Shown here piece after piece: positions 15,001 to 16,728 of a stretch of 16,728 nt of DNA. The number at the start of each line of letters is the position of its first letter. Position 1 is the stretch's first letter. This DNA comes from Bacteroidota bacterium. Its GTDB lineage: Bacteria > Bacteroidota > Bacteroidia > UKL13-3. The stretch covers positions 1 through 16,728 of the forward strand of contig CANHRW010000022.1 of the NCBI GenBank assembly GCA_947462865.1, in the 5' to 3' direction. Both the position numbers and the translations under genes were made by a program. The notes under the pieces are model-generated. The model was not told the origin of the DNA and did no database searches. It was given only the letters and a program-made list of their open reading frames with translations.

Positions 15001-15365
15001 TCAAAAATACTGCCGCCAGAAACCTGAATGCCAGCAATTCCTCCACCTGATTGAGTTAAGCTGTTTAGTTTAACCCATGCACAGATTGTTTTTGTTGAAA
15101 TTGAAGTAGCAATATTAGAGGAATTTATATATGTATTTGTTCCATTAAATGAATACGCTTTATTAGTAGATCCATTTCTATCCGCAGTTAAAGTTGCACC
15201 ATTTACAATCCCATTATACCCATTGCCACTTTCGTCATTGGCATTGCCATTAAATGGATACCATGCTATTAAGCCATTGGTGGGTACATAAGCAGGAATG
15301 TTTTGTGAGAAAGCTCCAATACTGAGCAATAAACAACAGATGAGTAGTTGTAATTTATGTTTCAT
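12081..15365 (-). CDS. Secreted modular protein: two LamG domains, InlB-like repeat, kelch repeats, C-terminal FISUMP domain
   Basis: This 1094-residue protein starts with a clear signal peptide, MKHKLQLLICCLLLSIGAFS, probably cut before Gln21 or Asn22. Two LamG/concanavalin-A-like modules lie at about 31-233 and 299-499. Each opens with a WYPFNG or YWPFNG element plus NANDESGNG, and closes with GSIDDI(S/A)IY(S/N)RALTQ. Between them is a short Ser/Thr-rich domain with GCDSLATLNLTV. Residues about 502-572 resemble an InlB B-type repeat (GYWIDSVIVNGIQV). About 600-860 contains several kelch-like blades (KLYVFGG, LVYLFGG, LIYKIGG). A Cys-rich linker (861-897) leads to the FISUMP domain (about 903-1094; GRTWMDRNLGASRAA, NNPCPLGYRIPSS, YWSS, GYSVRCIKD). 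A surface or extracellular binding role is likely; the ligand is unknown. No T9SS C-terminal sorting domain is recognised. The protein is rich in Asn, Ser and Thr and stands alone between a promoter and a terminator. Confidence 0.92.
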   Translation of the reverse strand: MKHKLQLLICCLLLSIGAFSQNIPAYVPTNGLIAWYPFNGNANDESGNGYNGIVNGATLTADRNGSTNKAYSFNGTNTYINSSNIATSISTKTICAWVKLNSLTQSGGGIAGIQVSGGSIFDAIVYNETSNGWGFGSDYYSRSAWANQAEISTGWIFLVAVYESNNYKLYRDGQLILTTTSFSAINFPSGSRFNIGLRHTGPSNAYINGSIDDISIYSRALTQTEITALYTGVPPCTPISSTTSLTIPSTSLPYTWNGLTFNAAGSQTKHLSNASGCDSLATLNLTVNYTLPNYITTNGLLGYWPFNGNANDESGNGNHGTVNGATLTTDRNGTFNASYHFNGSKILIPLTQQMVSMSSRTISLWFKSITGQSGGRLFEATNYSWGTGCYNSNQFDCWYQKSNQAYVFVGETFQSNNLWNCLVFICDSASQSKKIYLNGILINSGIPVSNPGDPTSWQNHFLNIGQGNTNESFIGSIDDIAIYNRALTQQEITQLFTGVVTYNISASSGANGIITPSGSTSVNSGASQTYTFTPNPGYWIDSVIVNGIQVPTASSYTFNNVTSNQSIRVTYRSLATALASANICSNDTTVATVNLPATSHVRATKNYSYIYLFNQNNTGNAYKYNVNDRKYTAIADKPTPCIECGVADANGKIYCFNTNGTTQAYDIASNTWQTQTNQPSSSTSSVYAASINNKIYVLGYNNNQAVFNQFNPQTNSFTSLTSSNYNTSQSRLVAYNNLIYKIGGINTTTNTTSTAVEVYNPTNNTWTNLPDLPEALSHVGATNYDNKLYVFGGKQSTASNSSNSNKVYVFDIAGNTWYAQGNILNFQRANIEAKTANGLVYLFGGTDSSNTTTNQALRYFCKDQLCTCKWAEYVCNGVSSDNPCPTSSLYRPGTVFCNGYATKVVEVTNPITGRTWMDRNLGASRAATSSTDSLAYGDLYQWGRGSDGHQCRNSTTTTTLSSTDQPGHGMFILAPNSPFDWRVSQNDNLWQGVNGINNPCPLGYRIPSSVEFENERISWSQNNSNGAFSSSLRLPMAGGRDNFNSLFNSKGSYGTYWSSKTFGANAFYPNFHNSNAGVGDFYRSLGYSVRCIKD
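13869..15275 (-). repeat. Internal duplication of LamG module ends inside the large surface gene
   Basis: Residues 31-75 (15275-15141) match residues 299-343 (14471-14337), and residues 209-233 (14741-14667) match 475-499 (13943-13869). Both pairs are close in protein, and the first stretch is nearly identical in DNA (around 15220-15256 and 14414-14450). The middles of the two modules differ widely. The two modules therefore share conserved edges with divergent interiors. The period is about 266-268 codons. Confidence 0.8.
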
Positions 15366-15381
15366 AAACTATAGATTATTT

Positions 15382-15400
15382 GATTGTCTTTTTCACAATC
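15382..15400 (-). promoter_or_regulatory. Stem-loop at the predicted 5' end of the large gene's mRNA
   Basis: GATTGT and ACAATC form a perfect 6-bp inverted repeat with a 7-nt loop, beginning about 4 nt after the -7 box and ending 16 nt before the ATG. As DNA it could be a protein-binding dyad near +1. As RNA it would be a 5'-terminal stem-loop. A related palindrome lies at 15442-15452. Confidence 0.5.
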
Positions 15401-15404
15401 AATA

Positions 15405-15434
15405 CAAATATAATTTATTATCCATCTTTACAAA
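15405..15434 (-). promoter_or_regulatory. Bacteroidota-type promoter of the large surface-protein gene
   Basis: On the minus strand, TTTG (15434-15431), an 18-nt spacer and TATATTTG (15412-15405) fit the -33/-7 consensus, with a spacer one base shorter than typical. The predicted start is at about 15398-15400, giving a leader of some 33-35 nt. Confidence 0.65.
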
Positions 15435-15441
15435 TAAATCT

Positions 15442-15452
15442 GATTGTCAATC
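15442..15452. promoter_or_regulatory. Palindrome upstream of the -33 box of the large gene (possible operator)
   Basis: GATTGTCAATC is a palindrome with a 5-bp half-site (GATTG/CAATC), located 7 nt upstream of the -33 element. Its half-site recurs in the dyad at 15382-15400, so the promoter is bracketed by like sequences. No regulator gene is in the window to pair with it. Confidence 0.35.
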
Positions 15453-15517
15453 CAATTGAGATATGCTGTTTTTAACGCATCATTATTCGAGTAAGAAAAT
15501 CAGTTTTAAAATTCTAG

Positions 15518-16588
15518 TTACTTTCTAGGATTTAACCCAATTTGAACACTTACAATATTACTCATAGACAAAAAACCTTGATTGAATGCATTGCCTAAAG
15601 CATAATCAATGGCAAAATGGTTTAATTTGAATCCGGCGCCAATGCTAGGCATAGCTTGGTAAGAAGTAACCCCAGCCAAGTCTTTAGCCAATTGAATTTT
15701 ATTTAAACCACTTCTCACATATATTTTGTTTTTATATGCTATTTCTAATCCTATTCTTGGATCAATATTCACGTATTTACTGCTGACCAAAACATTTCGC
15801 TGTCCATCAGTTGTCAATTCAAAATTGAGTTCTGGTTGTACAGATACCTTTTCGTTGAATAATTTAAATTGACGAGCAATTCCAAAAACAAACCTAGGTA
15901 AAGTAATTTCCAATCCACCAGTTGGTATAGTATTTCCAGTAGCCAGTAATTGAGCTTTATCGGCACTTGACAACTGATAAGACCATGCATTGAAAGTACC
16001 AGTCACATCATATCCTACCAATGAAATTTGATAATTACCTGCTTGATATTTGAGCCCTGCGTCAAGACCAAATCCCCAAGCTCCACCAAAGTCGCCAACT
16101 GTTCTTCTGATGATTTTAACATTGGCACCACAACTTAAGTTATTAAACAATGCTTTAGATGCATATGAACCTATAAAAGCATAATCAACAGCAGAAAACT
16201 CTTTGATGTATTGGTAATTAATTTGTCCATTTTGCATTAAATAGAGCGTATTGGGAATACCATCTATACCGTAACGAACCATGCTCAATGCAGCTCTGCT
16301 GTTGTCATTGATTGCAAAAGATAGACCCATAAAATCGTGTTTGGCTATGCCAGCAAACTGCTCATTATGCATGAAACCTAATTCGAGTTTATTTGATGTT
16401 TGTAACAACCCTGCTGGATTCCAATAGGCACTGTATATATCATTTGTACTTGAAACTACGGCGCCGCCCATTCCCATTGCCCTTGCTCCAACACCAATTC
16501 CTAAAAAAGCATTTGAATATTTGGGTGCCTGAGCAGTGGCTGACTTAAACACAGAAATAAGTATGACAAGTACCGTTAATCTTTTCAT
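15518..16588 (-). CDS. PorV/PorQ-family outer-membrane barrel protein
   Basis: This 356-residue protein starts with a signal peptide (MKRLTVLVILISVFKSATAQ, cleavage likely after TAQ or TA). It is followed by the family signature FLGIGVGARAMGMGGA (29-44) and then IYSAYWNPAGL (52-62). The body alternates apolar and aromatic residues through many predicted strands and ends in SNIVSVQIGLNPRK. The family is FadL-like 14-strand barrels. PorV is the T9SS shuttle that passes cargo to the PorU sortase, and PorQ and other paralogues carry other roles. This copy is shorter than typical PorV (about 390), so it may be a paralogue. The ATG overlaps the upstream TGA in an ATGA junction, indicating translational coupling. 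A 152-bp gap separates it from the large surface gene downstream. Confidence 0.85.
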   Translation of the reverse strand: MKRLTVLVILISVFKSATAQAPKYSNAFLGIGVGARAMGMGGAVVSSTNDIYSAYWNPAGLLQTSNKLELGFMHNEQFAGIAKHDFMGLSFAINDNSRAALSMVRYGIDGIPNTLYLMQNGQINYQYIKEFSAVDYAFIGSYASKALFNNLSCGANVKIIRRTVGDFGGAWGFGLDAGLKYQAGNYQISLVGYDVTGTFNAWSYQLSSADKAQLLATGNTIPTGGLEITLPRFVFGIARQFKLFNEKVSVQPELNFELTTDGQRNVLVSSKYVNIDPRIGLEIAYKNKIYVRSGLNKIQLAKDLAGVTSYQAMPSIGAGFKLNHFAIDYALGNAFNQGFLSMSNIVSVQIGLNPRK

Positions 16589-16728
16589 TGACCAATTTGC
16601 TTCAAGTCAAAAATAAGTGAATATCTATCTAGAAAAAAACTTTCCTCGAGCTTCTGTAACAATTCAACCAAATTAGTGATTGTTTCTCTACTTACATCTT
16701 GAATGCCAACATTAGTCATGATTCTCCA
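16585..16728 (-). CDS. C-terminal 47 codons of an unidentified gene, cut off by the window edge
   Basis: The reverse strand is open from the edge (WRIMTNVGIQ...) to TGA at 16587-16585, which overlaps the ATG of the PorV/PorQ-like gene (ATGA). The tail is charged and probably helical: RETITNLVELLQKLEE, then DRYSLIFDLKQIGQ. I do not recognise the family. The frame stays open and meets the next start in a coupling overlap, which favours a real gene end. A TATTTTTG sequence at 16615-16608 falls inside this coding stretch, so I do not call it a promoter. Confidence 0.6.
   Translation of the reverse strand, partial: WRIMTNVGIQDVSRETITNLVELLQKLEESFFLDRYSLIFDLKQIGQ

Noticed and set aside
16608..16615. 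TATTTTTG as a promoter for the PorV/PorQ-like gene
   Set aside because: It lies inside the upstream open frame, has no -33 partner at the right distance, and the ATGA overlap indicates coupling within an operon.

Overview
The window comes from an AT-rich Bacteroidota genome. It encodes a PorT-like and a PorV/PorQ-like outer-membrane protein (both tied to the type IX secretion system), a menaquinone-type UbiE/MenG, a FISUMP-terminated LamG surface protein, and promoters of the Bacteroidota form TTTG-N(18-20)-TAnnTTTG in place of sigma70 -35/-10 boxes. Shine-Dalgarno sites are mostly absent. A free-living or environmental lineage (Chitinophagales or Sphingobacteriales-like) is plausible, but I cannot fix the genus.

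Layout. 1-710 (-): N-terminal part of a YjgP/YjgQ (LptF/LptG) permease, divergent from tgt (812-1930, +). 1932-4004 (-): a compact overlapping block, ysxC/engB -> ubiE/menG -> porT-like. 4111-5629 (+): a zinc-ribbon methyltransferase followed by aroE. 5626-7269 (-): a GT9 glycosyltransferase followed by rnhB, whose stop codon overlaps that of aroE. 7361-11291 (+): an envelope polysaccharide module made of a Wzx-like flippase, a Wzz-like chain-length protein and an O-antigen ligase/polymerase. 11292-12080: a 789-bp non-coding region between convergent genes, packed with inverted repeats and ending in a strong terminator for the next gene. 12081-15365 (-): a 1094-residue secreted modular protein (two LamG modules, InlB-like repeat, kelch repeats, FISUMP). 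15518-16588 (-): PorV/PorQ-family barrel, translationally coupled to an upstream gene of which only the last 47 codons are in the window.

How the genes work together. Housekeeping genes (queuosine tRNA modification, ribosome assembly GTPase, menaquinone synthesis, shikimate pathway, RNase HII) are interleaved with envelope genes. The GT9 enzyme, flippase, chain-length regulator and ligase could form a minimal export and ligation set for a surface glycan. The sugar-nucleotide genes and other glycosyltransferases are not here and must lie elsewhere. PorT-like and PorV-like proteins belong to T9SS biology, but the large secreted protein ends in FISUMP and not in a recognisable T9SS C-terminal signal.

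I found no complete new system. The least explained stretch is 11339-11930, where several hairpins share cores while their arms differ but still pair. That is the pattern of a REP-like or RNA-structured repeat family. Other points worth a look are the loss of all four zinc ligands in Tgt, a near-leaderless tgt promoter, and paired GATTGT/ACAATC inverted repeats flanking the promoter of the large surface gene. No tRNA, rRNA, CRISPR array, transposase or complete insertion sequence is visible.
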